The notes: a model not told the origin generated them from the sequence alone. A DNA stretch of 6,577 nucleotides from RBG-13-66-14 sp964436465 (GCA_964436465.1 CAYTCV010000101.1:1-6577), one strand, 5' to 3'; counted from the first letter of the stretch, positions 1 to 6,577 are shown. Translations and numbers: made by a program.

Positions 1-300
1 GTAACCCGAGGCCTCCTGATAGTTGATGACCCAATACGTGATTTGGTCAATAGTCGAGTCGTCTTCCAGGACGAAGTCGTCGGTGGAGACCCAGCCGTAG
101 CTGGGGGACGTGGCGATGCCGTTCTGGAGCAGGCCGGCGCTGTACTCGTCGGTCATGTAAAGAATATCCAGGAAGCCGTTGGGCTCCGGCGGCAGGTACG
201 CCGCCCCGCCGTGAGAGACCTCCCCCAGGTCCGTCCCGGGCGCAGCGGCGTACACCCCGAAGGCCATAACAACGACAACCATCAACAACACTCTTCGCAT
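1..300 (-). CDS. Secreted protein, N-terminal part of a tandem paralogue (runs off window)
   Basis: This is the first 100 codons of a gene that continues past base 1; the frame is open to the window edge. The ATG at 300-298 is preceded by a strong Shine-Dalgarno (AAAGGAGGAG, complement of 304-313). The N-terminus (Met-Arg-Arg, then a Val/Leu-rich core ending in Ala-Ala-Ala near residue 20) looks like a Sec signal peptide, so the product is probably exported. By hand alignment about 78 of 100 positions match the N-terminus of the gene just upstream (336-1424), with one single-residue indel. The mature start (PGTDLGEVSHGGAAYLPP) and the segment SPSYGWVSTDDFVLEDDSTI are identical in both. It starts 35 bp after that gene's stop and is probably cotranscribed with it. 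This looks like a fairly recent tandem duplication. The function is unknown. Confidence 0.85.
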   Translation of the reverse strand, partial: MRRVLLMVVVVMAFGVYAAAPGTDLGEVSHGGAAYLPPEPNGFLDILYMTDEYSAGLLQNGIATSPSYGWVSTDDFVLEDDSTIDQITYWVINYQEASGY

Positions 301-335
301 CTTCTCCTCCTTTGGGTTGAACGTTTACCGATTAC

Positions 336-1424
336 TTAAAACTCCGCCTTGACGGCCCCCCAGGACTTCTCCTCCACGCCATAGTTACCCGTGGAGAAGG
401 TCCAAATGAAGTCATCGGCCATTTCGCCACCATAGATGGACGCCAGGCACCCGTCGACCGTGCAGGTGATGACGTCGACCGGCAGGTCGGAGTCGGGGGT
501 GAAGGTGCAGACGACGTCCCACTGGTCGTAATTATCGATATCGAGCGTACCCGATATCCCACCCGCAGGCCGGGGATTGCCATGCAACGAGGGGAACGAT
601 GAAGCGATACGGAGAGTCCCGTCCACCGGCCGCCGCGACTGGTCCTGAACGGTGAACACAATCGTGTCGATGTCTACCGGGAAATAGCCATCCTCCACAC
701 AGTGAAACACGATGTCCGTGTCGACCGGCACCTCGGTATCACCATCGTCGGGGTCTATCCCGCACACATAGGGTGGTACGTCGTACGGGCCGCCGCTTCC
801 AATTATTTCGAAGAAGTCGTAGGCCTGGCCCCACATGTACTGCGAGGAGTACCACGGGCCGGAGCCGCCGCCGCTCTGGTCGAAGTAGCACTGGTCGTCG
901 TAGGCGTTGGTCCGGACGAGCATGTACCAGAAGCCGCTCGAGAAGTAGGACGCGCCCCAGTAGTGCCCGGCATCCATGTCATAGTCCGGGTCCAGGTCGA
1001 TGTCGGCCCGATAGAGCAGGTAGCCCCACGAGTACTCGCCGGTGGAGGTCAGCACGAAGGTGGCCGGGGCGTTGGGCAGCTCGGAGCCCGGGCCCGAGCC
1101 GCCCGTGTCGTTCCAGAACCGGTGGTAGTAGCCGGAAGGCGCCGTGTAGTTGATTATCCAGTACGTGATTTGGTCGATAGTCGAGTCGTCTTCCAGAACG
1201 AAGTCGTCCGTGGAGACCCAGCCGTAGGACGGCGACGTGGCGATGGCATTCTCGAGCAGGTCCATGTCGAACTCGTCGGTCATGTATACATAGAGGAAGC
1301 CGTTGGACGCGGGCGGCAGGTAGGCGGCCCCGCCGTGCGAGACCTCCCCCAGGTCCGTGCCGGGCGCACCGGCGTATGCGACGAGGGCCGCGCCGACGAC
1401 GACCATCAACAGCACTCTTTTCAT
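336..1424 (-). CDS. Secreted beta-rich protein with C-terminal SbsA-type Ig-like (Big_5-like) domain
   Basis: This is a 362-residue protein of unknown function. The ATG at 1424 has a good ribosome site (AAGGAGG) a few bases upstream. Residues 1-20 form a Sec-type signal peptide (Lys-Arg, hydrophobic core, AYAGA). Residues 22-210 are rich in Asp, Tyr, Trp and Gly. They hold the pattern STDDFVLEDDSTIDQITYW (71-89), then FWNDTGGSGPGSELP (104-118) and AGHYWG (152-157), which resembles a beta-sandwich module seen in many secreted bacterial proteins. Residues 217-346 resemble an SbsA Ig-like (Big_5) domain: IDPDDGDTEVPVDTDIVF near the start, TFTPDSDLP in the middle, and DDFIWTFSTG at the end. The last residues, GVEEKSWGAVKAEF, follow that domain as a separate short tail and may be a lineage-specific C-terminal signal. 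Six Cys remain in the mature part, mostly in the Ig-like region. An extracellular or cell-surface location is inferred. No catalytic motif is seen. Confidence 0.85.
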   Translation of the reverse strand: MKRVLLMVVVGAALVAYAGAPGTDLGEVSHGGAAYLPPASNGFLYVYMTDEFDMDLLENAIATSPSYGWVSTDDFVLEDDSTIDQITYWIINYTAPSGYYHRFWNDTGGSGPGSELPNAPATFVLTSTGEYSWGYLLYRADIDLDPDYDMDAGHYWGASYFSSGFWYMLVRTNAYDDQCYFDQSGGGSGPWYSSQYMWGQAYDFFEIIGSGGPYDVPPYVCGIDPDDGDTEVPVDTDIVFHCVEDGYFPVDIDTIVFTVQDQSRRPVDGTLRIASSFPSLHGNPRPAGGISGTLDIDNYDQWDVVCTFTPDSDLPVDVITCTVDGCLASIYGGEMADDFIWTFSTGNYGVEEKSWGAVKAEF

Positions 1425-1467
1425 CTCAGCCTCCTTATAAAATTCGTTCTAAAACTTTTCCGTATCT

Positions 1468-1496
1468 AATCTAGCACCATTTCACCTCCGGGGCAA
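1468..1496 (-). promoter_or_regulatory. Candidate sigma70 promoter for the secreted paralogues
   Basis: On the minus strand TTGCCC (1496-1491) is followed after 17 bases by TAGATT (1473-1468). Each hexamer matches consensus at 4 of 6 positions. It lies just downstream of the kbl terminator and about 45 bases above the 1424 start codon, where a promoter for the two paralogues is expected. The match is modest; position is the main support. Confidence 0.35.
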
Positions 1497-1501
1497 GGCG
1501 T

Positions 1502-1526
1502 AAAAAAACCGCGCCCGAGAGCGCGG
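1502..1526 (-). terminator. Rho-independent terminator after kbl
   Basis: Read on the minus strand, CCGCGC and GCGCGG form a perfect 6-bp GC stem (1526-1521 with 1514-1509) around a 6-base loop. Seven T residues (1508-1502) follow at once. It begins 21 bases after the kbl stop, so it ends the NYN-ACP-kbl transcript and separates it from the secreted paralogues. Confidence 0.88.
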
Positions 1527-1547
1527 CTTTATAGTTACCTAGAAAGG

Positions 1548-2795
1548 CTACATCCCATATTTGTTGATTATCCCGTCCTTGTCCAGGCCCAGGATGCCGT
1601 AGGAGTCGCCCACCTTGCGGAAGGCCGCCACGCACTTGTCGATGTGCTCGGGCTCGTGGGCGGCGGAGAGCTGGACGCGGATGCGCGCCTGGCCGTTGGG
1701 CACCACCGGGAAGCTGAAACCGATGACGTATATGCCCTCGGCGTACATGTCGCGAGCCATGTCGTTGGCCAGCTTGGCGTTGTAGAGCATGACCGGGACG
1801 ATGGGCGTCTCGCCGGGACGGACGTTCAACCCCGCGGCGGTGATGCCCTCCCGGAAGCGCTTCGTGTTGGCCTCCAGCTTGTCCCGGCGCTCCGTCGACC
1901 GGGTGATGATTTCCAGGACCTTGAGCGAGGCGGCGGTGATGACCGGCGAGAGCGAATTCGAGAAGAGGTAGGGCCGGGCCTTCTGGCGGCAGAGCTCCAC
2001 CAGCTCCCTGCGCCCGGACACGCACCCGCCCGACGCGCCGCCCAGCGCCTTGCCCAGCGTGGTCGTGATGACGTCTATTTTTCCCACCACGCCGAAATGC
2101 TCGTGCACCCCGCGGCCGGTCTTGCCGATGAACCCCGAGGCGTGGGAATCGTCCACCAGCACCATGGAGTCGTACTCCTCGGCCAGGGCCACCATCTCGC
2201 CCAGGGGGCACAGGTCGCCGTCCATGGAAAAGACGCCGTCGGTGACGATGAGCCGGTTGCGCTTGCCCTGGTGCAGCTCCAGCTTCTGCTTGAGGTGATT
2301 CATGTTCATGTGCTTGAACGTGTCGTACTCGGCGGAGCAGAGCCGGATGCCGTCCACCAGGCTGGCGTGGATGAGCCGGTCGGCGATGATGACGTCCTCG
2401 GGGCCCAGAATCGCCTCGAACACCCCGGCGTTGGCGTCCATGCACGACGGGAACAGAAGCGTGTCCTCGGTGCCCAGGAACTCGGTGAGCTTGTCCTGCA
2501 ACTGGCGGTGGATGTCCTGGGTGCCGCAGATGAAGCGGACCGAGCTCATGCCGTAGCCGCGGGAGTCGAGCCCAGCGTGGGCGGCGGCGATGACCTCGGG
2601 GTGGCTGGAGAGGCCGAGGTAGTTGTTGGCGCAGAAGTTCAGCACCTTCTCCTGGGCCGCGCCCTCGGGGTACTCCACGGTGATTTCCGCGTCCTGGGGC
2701 GAGCAGATGAACCGCTTCTCCTTGTACAGGCCCTTGCTTTTAATCGCAGAAATTTCCTCGGCGAATCCGGCGCGGGCCACCTTCGAGTAGGCCAT
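1548..2795 (-). CDS. kbl: Glycine C-acetyltransferase (2-amino-3-ketobutyrate CoA ligase)
   Basis: This is a PLP-dependent alpha-oxoamine synthase that interconverts glycine plus acetyl-CoA and 2-amino-3-ketobutyrate plus CoA; it is cytosolic and normally a dimer. The 415 residues slightly exceed the usual ~398, with small extensions at both ends. Family landmarks are in order: NFCANNYLGL (53-62), RFICGTQD (87-94), TDGVFSMDG (185-193), VDDSHASGF (214-222, with Asp215 and His218 expected to contact PLP), TLGKALGGASGG (246-257, Lys249 the expected Schiff-base lysine), RPYLFSNSL (274-282) and GQARIR (368-373). The RFICGTQD signature favours true Kbl over serine palmitoyltransferase or BioF. The ATG has a GGAGGAG site just upstream. 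The usual partner, threonine dehydrogenase, is not in the window; instead an ACP gene lies 135 bp upstream, with a palindromic repeat between them. Kbl identity is firm. Whether its in vivo acyl donor is only acetyl-CoA is open. Confidence 0.95.
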   Translation of the reverse strand: MAYSKVARAGFAEEISAIKSKGLYKEKRFICSPQDAEITVEYPEGAAQEKVLNFCANNYLGLSSHPEVIAAAHAGLDSRGYGMSSVRFICGTQDIHRQLQDKLTEFLGTEDTLLFPSCMDANAGVFEAILGPEDVIIADRLIHASLVDGIRLCSAEYDTFKHMNMNHLKQKLELHQGKRNRLIVTDGVFSMDGDLCPLGEMVALAEEYDSMVLVDDSHASGFIGKTGRGVHEHFGVVGKIDVITTTLGKALGGASGGCVSGRRELVELCRQKARPYLFSNSLSPVITAASLKVLEIITRSTERRDKLEANTKRFREGITAAGLNVRPGETPIVPVMLYNAKLANDMARDMYAEGIYVIGFSFPVVPNGQARIRVQLSAAHEPEHIDKCVAAFRKVGDSYGILGLDKDGIINKYGM

Positions 2796-2838
2796 ATCTC
2801 CTCCTCAAAAAAGAGGTGCGTTTTTAATAGATGAGTGC

Positions 2839-2858
2839 TGTACCACCAACACGGTACA
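2839..2858. repeat. Short inverted repeat between ACP and kbl
   Basis: Perfect 6-bp arms TGTACC (2839-2844) and GGTACA (2853-2858) surround an 8-base spacer. It sits about 45 bases above the kbl start and two bases from the 70-bp repeat. It could be an operator or a small RNA hairpin; nothing in the sequence decides between these. Confidence 0.4.
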
Positions 2859-2860
2859 CC

Positions 2861-2930
2861 CGTAGGGGCGGGTGTCCACACCCGCCCGCGGGCGACCGTG
2901 GAGGACTCGTCCTACCGGTCGCCCCTACGG
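2861..2930. repeat. 70-bp two-hairpin palindromic repeat, copy 1
   Basis: The unit is bounded by CGTAGGGGCG (2861-2870) and its complement CGCCCCTACG (2920-2929). Inside are two hairpins. Hairpin A pairs GGGCGGGTGT (2866-2875) with ACACCCGCCC (2878-2887). Hairpin B pairs GGGCGACCG (2890-2898) with CGGTCGCCC (2916-2924). The loop of B carries a small nested palindrome, AGGAC/GTCCT (2902-2913). By hand count it matches the copy at 6421-6490 at 61 of 70 positions, without gaps. It begins right at the ACP stop codon (TAG at 2933-2931 on the minus strand) and lies inside the ACP-kbl transcript, where it would fold as RNA. Confidence 0.88.
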
Positions 2931-3185
2931 CTACTTGGCCTGGAACTTCTTCACCAGCGCCACGATGGAGTTCACCGTGTCGAAGGCCTCGGGGGTGGCC
3001 TCCTCGTCGGGGAGCTTGATGTCGTACTTCTTCTCCAGGAAGACCTTGAGGGAGACCATGGAGAAGCTGTCCACGATTCCCGAGGAGATGAGGGGGGTGT
3101 CGTCTTCGATTTTGAGGTCGTCGTCTTCGTCCACGTATTCGCCGATGACGTAATTGCGGACGGTCTCGTGCATCTCGCAGGACAT
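2931..3185 (-). CDS. Acyl carrier protein
   Basis: This is a small acidic carrier protein of 84 residues, normal length for the family. It would carry acyl groups as thioesters on 4'-phosphopantetheine. The attachment site is Ser40 in GIVDSFSMVSL (36-46), the Asp-Ser context recognised by AcpS. The N-terminal half is very acidic (YVDEDDDLKIEDD, 17-29), and LEKKYDIKLPDEE (50-62) is typical of the recognition-helix region. The Ser is followed by Phe rather than the Leu of fatty-acid AcpP (DSLD), so this is probably a specialised ACP and not the housekeeping one. The ATG at 3185 has AAAGGA (3197-3192) with a 6-base gap; Met5 is a less likely start. It begins 18 bp after the NYN gene and is followed by kbl, so it is likely cotranscribed with both. 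The phosphopantetheinyl transferase AcpS is encoded nearby. Confidence 0.92.
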   Translation of the reverse strand: MSCEMHETVRNYVIGEYVDEDDDLKIEDDTPLISSGIVDSFSMVSLKVFLEKKYDIKLPDEEATPEAFDTVNSIVALVKKFQAK

Positions 3186-3203
3186 GGGCGTTCCTTTCGG
3201 AGG

Positions 3204-3857
3204 TTAAACCGGAGGGGTTGTCTTTGGTCGATAATCGTTAGGGTCGATACACCTATCGTATAATACACGCTCTATTTTAATCCAATTAGTTCTGTTGATA
3301 CCCCTTTTATTCGCGTAGGTGGGACTAACCGGAAAAGCGCTCACTACTTTTATCCACCGACCTTGAGCAATGGATATTTCTTTAATCTCATCGGCTACTT
3401 CAGAAAGGTCTTGGTCCTGGCTGAAAATTACGCAAACGTCAAATTCATCGATTCTAGCCATCCTCACGACATCTATGGCGATTCGAACATCAATGCCTTT
3501 CTCCTCCCCCACTAGAGCGGTGGCTATTGTTCCATCCTGTAGTCTGACTAATTGATTACGGTAGCGAAGGGGCCTAGAGAAGGTTTTGACCCCCCTCTTG
3601 CCTATCAGGCCCAATTTCTTCACCCAAAATGAATTCCAAAAAGGATTATCCGCTGCGGATGGTATTCCAGTATAAAAGTGTATTGACCGCACAACCCACC
3701 CGTTGATTCTGCATACGGCATGCGCCAGCAGTTCTGGGTCATAATTCGGAAAAACGTATCCGAATGCATCTTTTGCGGCATAGAAAAGGTTCTGACCATC
3801 GAAGAAAACGCTGGCACGCTTTATTGTGGGTTCAATAGGCATAATACAAGACCCCAC
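3204..3857 (-). CDS. NYN-domain (LabA/DUF88-like, PIN-fold) putative ribonuclease
   Basis: This is a single-domain NYN protein of 217 residues. The family has a PIN/FLAP-nuclease-like fold, and characterised members are metal-dependent RNases. The expected acidic residues are visible: Asp20 in VFFDGQNLFY (17-26), GEEKGIDVRIAIDVVRMA (117-134, with Glu118, Asp123 and Asp129), and FSQDQDLSEVADEI (145-158, with Asp148 and Asp150). I place the start at GTG 3857-3855, because GGAGGT lies five bases upstream of it; the inframe ATG at 3842 has no such site. A near-consensus promoter precedes it, and the ACP gene follows after 18 bp. Its base composition is unlike its neighbours: I count 21 of 60 G+C at 3241-3300 and 25 of 60 at 3421-3480, against 43 of 60 at 4501-4560 in acsA. 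This suggests separate acquisition. Its target is unknown, and a role in the ACP/kbl pathway is not implied by its domain. Confidence 0.87.
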   Translation of the reverse strand: MGSCIMPIEPTIKRASVFFDGQNLFYAAKDAFGYVFPNYDPELLAHAVCRINGWVVRSIHFYTGIPSAADNPFWNSFWVKKLGLIGKRGVKTFSRPLRYRNQLVRLQDGTIATALVGEEKGIDVRIAIDVVRMARIDEFDVCVIFSQDQDLSEVADEIKEISIAQGRWIKVVSAFPVSPTYANKRGINRTNWIKIERVLYDRCIDPNDYRPKTTPPV

Positions 3858-3912
3858 CGGGGACCTCCGGGCGAGCCCGAAGATTTATCCGATGGGGAGC
3901 AAGTACGGATGT

Positions 3913-3941
3913 AGTATAGACCAATTCATCGGGTTTGTCAA
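3913..3941 (-). promoter_or_regulatory. Near-consensus sigma70 promoter for the NYN-ACP-kbl unit
   Basis: On the minus strand TTGACA (3941-3936, perfect) is followed after exactly 17 bases by TATACT (3918-3913, 5 of 6). It lies in the 146-bp gap after acsA, and the predicted start site is near 3906, giving a leader of about 50 bases before the GTG of the NYN gene. This is the best promoter match I found in the window. It makes NYN-ACP-kbl a unit able to run independently of acpS-acsA. Confidence 0.75.
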
Positions 3942-4003
3942 AGGTGGCGGTGGGTGAATCGCGGTCCGGGGCCGCCGAAAGGCGACGACCCGACCGCCGT
4001 AAA

Positions 4004-5749
<1,746 letters not shown>

Positions 5750-5780
5750 CGAGGTGTCCCTCCTTGGGGCGGCTCGAATA

Positions 5781-6164
5781 TCAATCCCTGCCCTCCAGCA
5801 CGACCACGGCGGCGGCGGAATGGCGGTTGTGGGTCAGCGTCAGATGAATTTTCGCAATCCGCAGGGACCGGACCAGCTCGGTGGCCTTCCCGCTGAACAG
5901 GAGGGAGACCGCGCCCGACTCCTCGCGCACCACCTCGACCATCCTCCAGCGCAGGCCCTGGGCCAGTCCGGCGCCGAGGGCCTTGAAGGCCGCCTCCTTG
6001 GCGGCGAAACGCGCGGCGAAGTGCTCCCAGTACCGCGCCTGGGAGCGGCAGTATTTCGCCTCGGTCGGGGTGAAGACCTCCTCGGTGAACTCGAGGCCCC
6101 CCTCTTGGTGACCGCGCCGGAAGCGCTCCACCTCGACCAGGTCTATGCCGACGCCCTTAATCAA
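5781..6164 (-). CDS. acpS: Holo-[acyl-carrier-protein] synthase
   Basis: This enzyme transfers the 4'-phosphopantetheine arm of CoA to a serine of apo-ACP, with Mg2+, in the cytosol. The product is 127 residues, normal for AcpS (about 120-126). The N-terminus IKGVGIDLVEVERF (2-15) is the family opening, with metal-binding Asp8. The second signature, RFAAKEAAFKALG (52-64), holds Glu57, the other metal ligand, and Lys61. The tail LTLTHNRHSAAAVVV is also typical. The open frame extends upstream to 6284, but the extension reads through a palindromic repeat and has no family similarity. I therefore start at TTG 6164-6162, which puts the family opening at residue 2 and lies about 25 bases after a candidate promoter. 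The ribosome site there is weak (GGA only). It is the first gene of a likely acpS-acsA unit and could modify the ACP encoded at 2931-3185. Confidence 0.92.
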   Translation of the reverse strand: MIKGVGIDLVEVERFRRGHQEGGLEFTEEVFTPTEAKYCRSQARYWEHFAARFAAKEAAFKALGAGLAQGLRWRMVEVVREESGAVSLLFSGKATELVRSLRIAKIHLTLTHNRHSAAAVVVLEGRD

Positions 6165-6196
6165 TTTATCCGGGTTTGGGATGTTGCCGGGAAACA

Positions 6197-6225
6197 ATCT
6201 TACCGATTGCGCCGCCCCTTGTCCA
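6197..6225 (-). promoter_or_regulatory. Candidate sigma70 promoter for acpS-acsA
   Basis: On the minus strand TGGACA (6225-6220, 5 of 6) is followed after 17 bases by TAAGAT (6202-6197, 4 of 6). The predicted start site near 6190 leaves a leader of about 25 bases to the TTG of acpS. This also argues against the longer AcpS reading frame, which would begin upstream of the promoter. Confidence 0.5.
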
Positions 6226-6243
6226 GTTCCTTCCGCGACGGGC

Positions 6244-6292
6244 GCGGGTCCATGTGTCCGCACCCGCCCGCGGGCCGACCGCATGTCGGCCC
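6244..6292. repeat. Degenerate relative of the 70-bp two-hairpin repeat
   Basis: GCGGGT (6244-6249) pairs with ACCCGC (6262-6267), and GGGCCGAC (6272-6279) pairs with GTCGGCCC (6285-6292) over a 5-base loop. The central ACCCGCCCGCGGGC string (6262-6275) is the same junction as in the two full copies. The flanking GTAGGGG boundary and the AGGACTCGTCCT loop are missing, so it is a shortened or decayed member. It overlaps the spurious N-terminal extension of the AcpS frame. Confidence 0.65.
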
Positions 6293-6318
6293 CTGCGAGG
6301 TTGTCGCGATTCTAAATG

Positions 6319-6346
6319 TAGGGCGGGGCTTCTACGCCCCGCCGGG
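6319..6346. repeat. GTAGGGCGGGG hairpin element, copy 1
   Basis: GGCGGGGC (6322-6329) pairs with GCCCCGCC (6336-6343) over loop TTCTAC. The left boundary GTAGGGCGGGG recurs exactly at 6511. Confidence 0.65.
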
Positions 6347-6364
6347 ATTTGCCCCTCACCCTAA

Positions 6365-6387
6365 CCCTCTCCCCAGAGGGGAGAGGG
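6365..6387. repeat. CCCTCTCCCC hairpin element
   Basis: A perfect 10-bp stem, CCCTCTCCCC (6365-6374) with GGGGAGAGGG (6378-6387), closes a 3-base loop. The preceding CCCTCACCCTAA (6353-6364) belongs to the same unit as I know it: CCCTCACCCTAACCCTCTCCC-type palindromes recur between genes in many unrelated bacterial genomes. There is no T-tract on either side, so it is not a standard terminator. Confidence 0.65.
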
Positions 6388-6420
6388 GACCATCGCAACC
6401 CTCACCGCCGGCTGCGATGA

Positions 6421-6490
6421 CGTAGGGGCGGGTCTCCTGACCCGCCCGCGGGCGGCCACAGAGGACTCGTCCTACGGGCCGCCCCTACGG
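6421..6490. repeat. 70-bp two-hairpin palindromic repeat, copy 2
   Basis: It has the same length, orientation and boundaries as the copy at 2861-2930 (CGTAGGGGCG to GCCCCTACGG). Hairpin A pairs GGGCGGGTC (6426-6434) with GACCCGCCC (6439-6447). Hairpin B pairs GGGCGGCC (6450-6457) with GGCCGCCC (6477-6484). The loop GAGGACTCGTCCTAC is unchanged. Relative to copy 1, two stem pairs are swapped with pairing kept. Confidence 0.88.
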
Positions 6491-6510
6491 AATTTTGTGC
6501 GATTCGTGAC

Positions 6511-6538
6511 GTAGGGCGGGGGAATCCTTTCCCCGCCG
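6511..6538. repeat. GTAGGGCGGGG hairpin element, copy 2
   Basis: GGCGGGG (6515-6521) pairs with CCCCGCC (6531-6537), and the stem can extend through GAA/TTT. Boundary bases match the element at 6319, but the loop differs (AATCC-type instead of TTCTAC), so the stem and flanks are kept while the loop varies. Confidence 0.6.
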
Positions 6539-6577
6539 CTTGAACCCCCCACCCTAGCCCGTCGGCGAGCCGCCCCC

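Larger units (their letters stand above)
6226..6577. other. Gene-free, repeat-dense intergenic stretch
   Basis: No credible gene lies here; open frames on either strand are short and run through repeats. It holds at least five GC-rich hairpin elements of three or more types, listed separately: a degenerate two-hairpin unit (6244-6292), two units of a GTAGGGCGGGG hairpin (6319-6346 and 6511-6538), a CCCTCTCCCC hairpin (6365-6387) and a full 70-bp unit (6421-6490). The last ~39 bases hold nothing I can identify. Confidence 0.75.

Noticed and set aside
1471..2445. Minus-strand 324-codon frame overlapping kbl in another frame
   Set aside because: The translation is Arg/Gly/His/Pro-rich and has no recognisable motif; it lies inside kbl and runs through its terminator.
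1548..2795. kbl as a serine palmitoyltransferase
   Set aside because: The ACP neighbour suggested it, but RFICGTQD, the GKALGGASGG context and overall similarity match glycine C-acetyltransferase. It is kept only as a pathway question in the findings.
1644..2834. Long plus-strand open frame (396 codons) opposite kbl, with similar long frames opposite acsA and the secreted protein
   Set aside because: These are antisense shadows of GC-rich genes: low-complexity Val/Gly/Asp/Ala-rich translations with no domain, while the minus-strand frames have clear family motifs and ribosome sites.
3204..3857. NYN gene as part of a toxin-antitoxin or phage-defence system
   Set aside because: No antitoxin, restriction, helicase or other defence gene is adjacent; a PIN-like fold alone does not support the claim.
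3960..4003. Terminator after acsA
   Set aside because: Only a short CGCC/GGCG hairpin with mismatched flanks is present, and no T-tract follows on the minus strand.
6165..6284. N-terminal 40-residue extension of AcpS from an upstream ATG
   Set aside because: It is encoded by a palindromic repeat and by promoter-like sequence, has no AcpS similarity, and the family opening begins exactly at the TTG at 6164.
6241..6577. CRISPR array
   Set aside because: The repeats are of different lengths and types, are individually palindromic, and lack regular spacing and unique spacers.

Overview
The window comes from a GC-rich bacterial chromosome, and every gene I can support reads on the minus strand. 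So transcription runs from about 6.2 kb down to 1. Several features suggest an uncultured lineage, perhaps an FCB or candidate-phylum bacterium: dense GC-rich palindromic repeats, secreted Asp/Tyr/Trp-rich proteins with SbsA-type Ig-like domains, and a short C-terminal Trp-Gly-x-x-Lys motif. No marker gene fixes the taxon, so this placement is weak.

Layout from upstream to downstream. The stretch 6577-6226 is non-coding and packed with hairpin repeats of at least three families. A sigma70-like promoter (6225-6197) precedes acpS (holo-ACP synthase, TTG start at 6164). An AcsA-type AMP-forming acetyl-CoA synthetase (5749-4004) follows 31 bp later. A near-consensus promoter (TTGACA, 17 bp, TATACT; 3941-3913) lies in the gap after acsA. 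It leads into a second unit: an AT-richer NYN/PIN-like putative nuclease (3857-3204), an acyl carrier protein (3185-2931), a 70-bp two-hairpin repeat touching the ACP stop codon, and kbl (glycine C-acetyltransferase, 2795-1548). A clear intrinsic terminator (1526-1502) ends this unit. Below it are two tandem secreted paralogues, one complete (1424-336) and one running off the window (300-1).

How the genes may work together. AcpS would load phosphopantetheine onto the ACP, AcsA would make acetyl-CoA, and Kbl would condense acetyl-CoA with glycine. An ACP directly upstream of an alpha-oxoamine synthase is unusual for a plain threonine/glycine pathway, and no threonine dehydrogenase is visible. 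This arrangement recalls loci where carrier-bound acyl groups feed an alpha-oxoamine synthase, such as bacterial sphingolipid synthesis. However, the Kbl and AcsA sequences themselves look like ordinary acetyl-CoA enzymes, so the link is a hypothesis. The NYN gene differs sharply in base composition and may be a later insertion.

The most distinctive non-coding signal is the repeat family. Its two full 70-bp copies (2861-2930 and 6421-6490) differ at nine positions by hand count, and four of these form two compensatory base-pair swaps. This points to selection on, or a mechanism that preserves, the folded structure.
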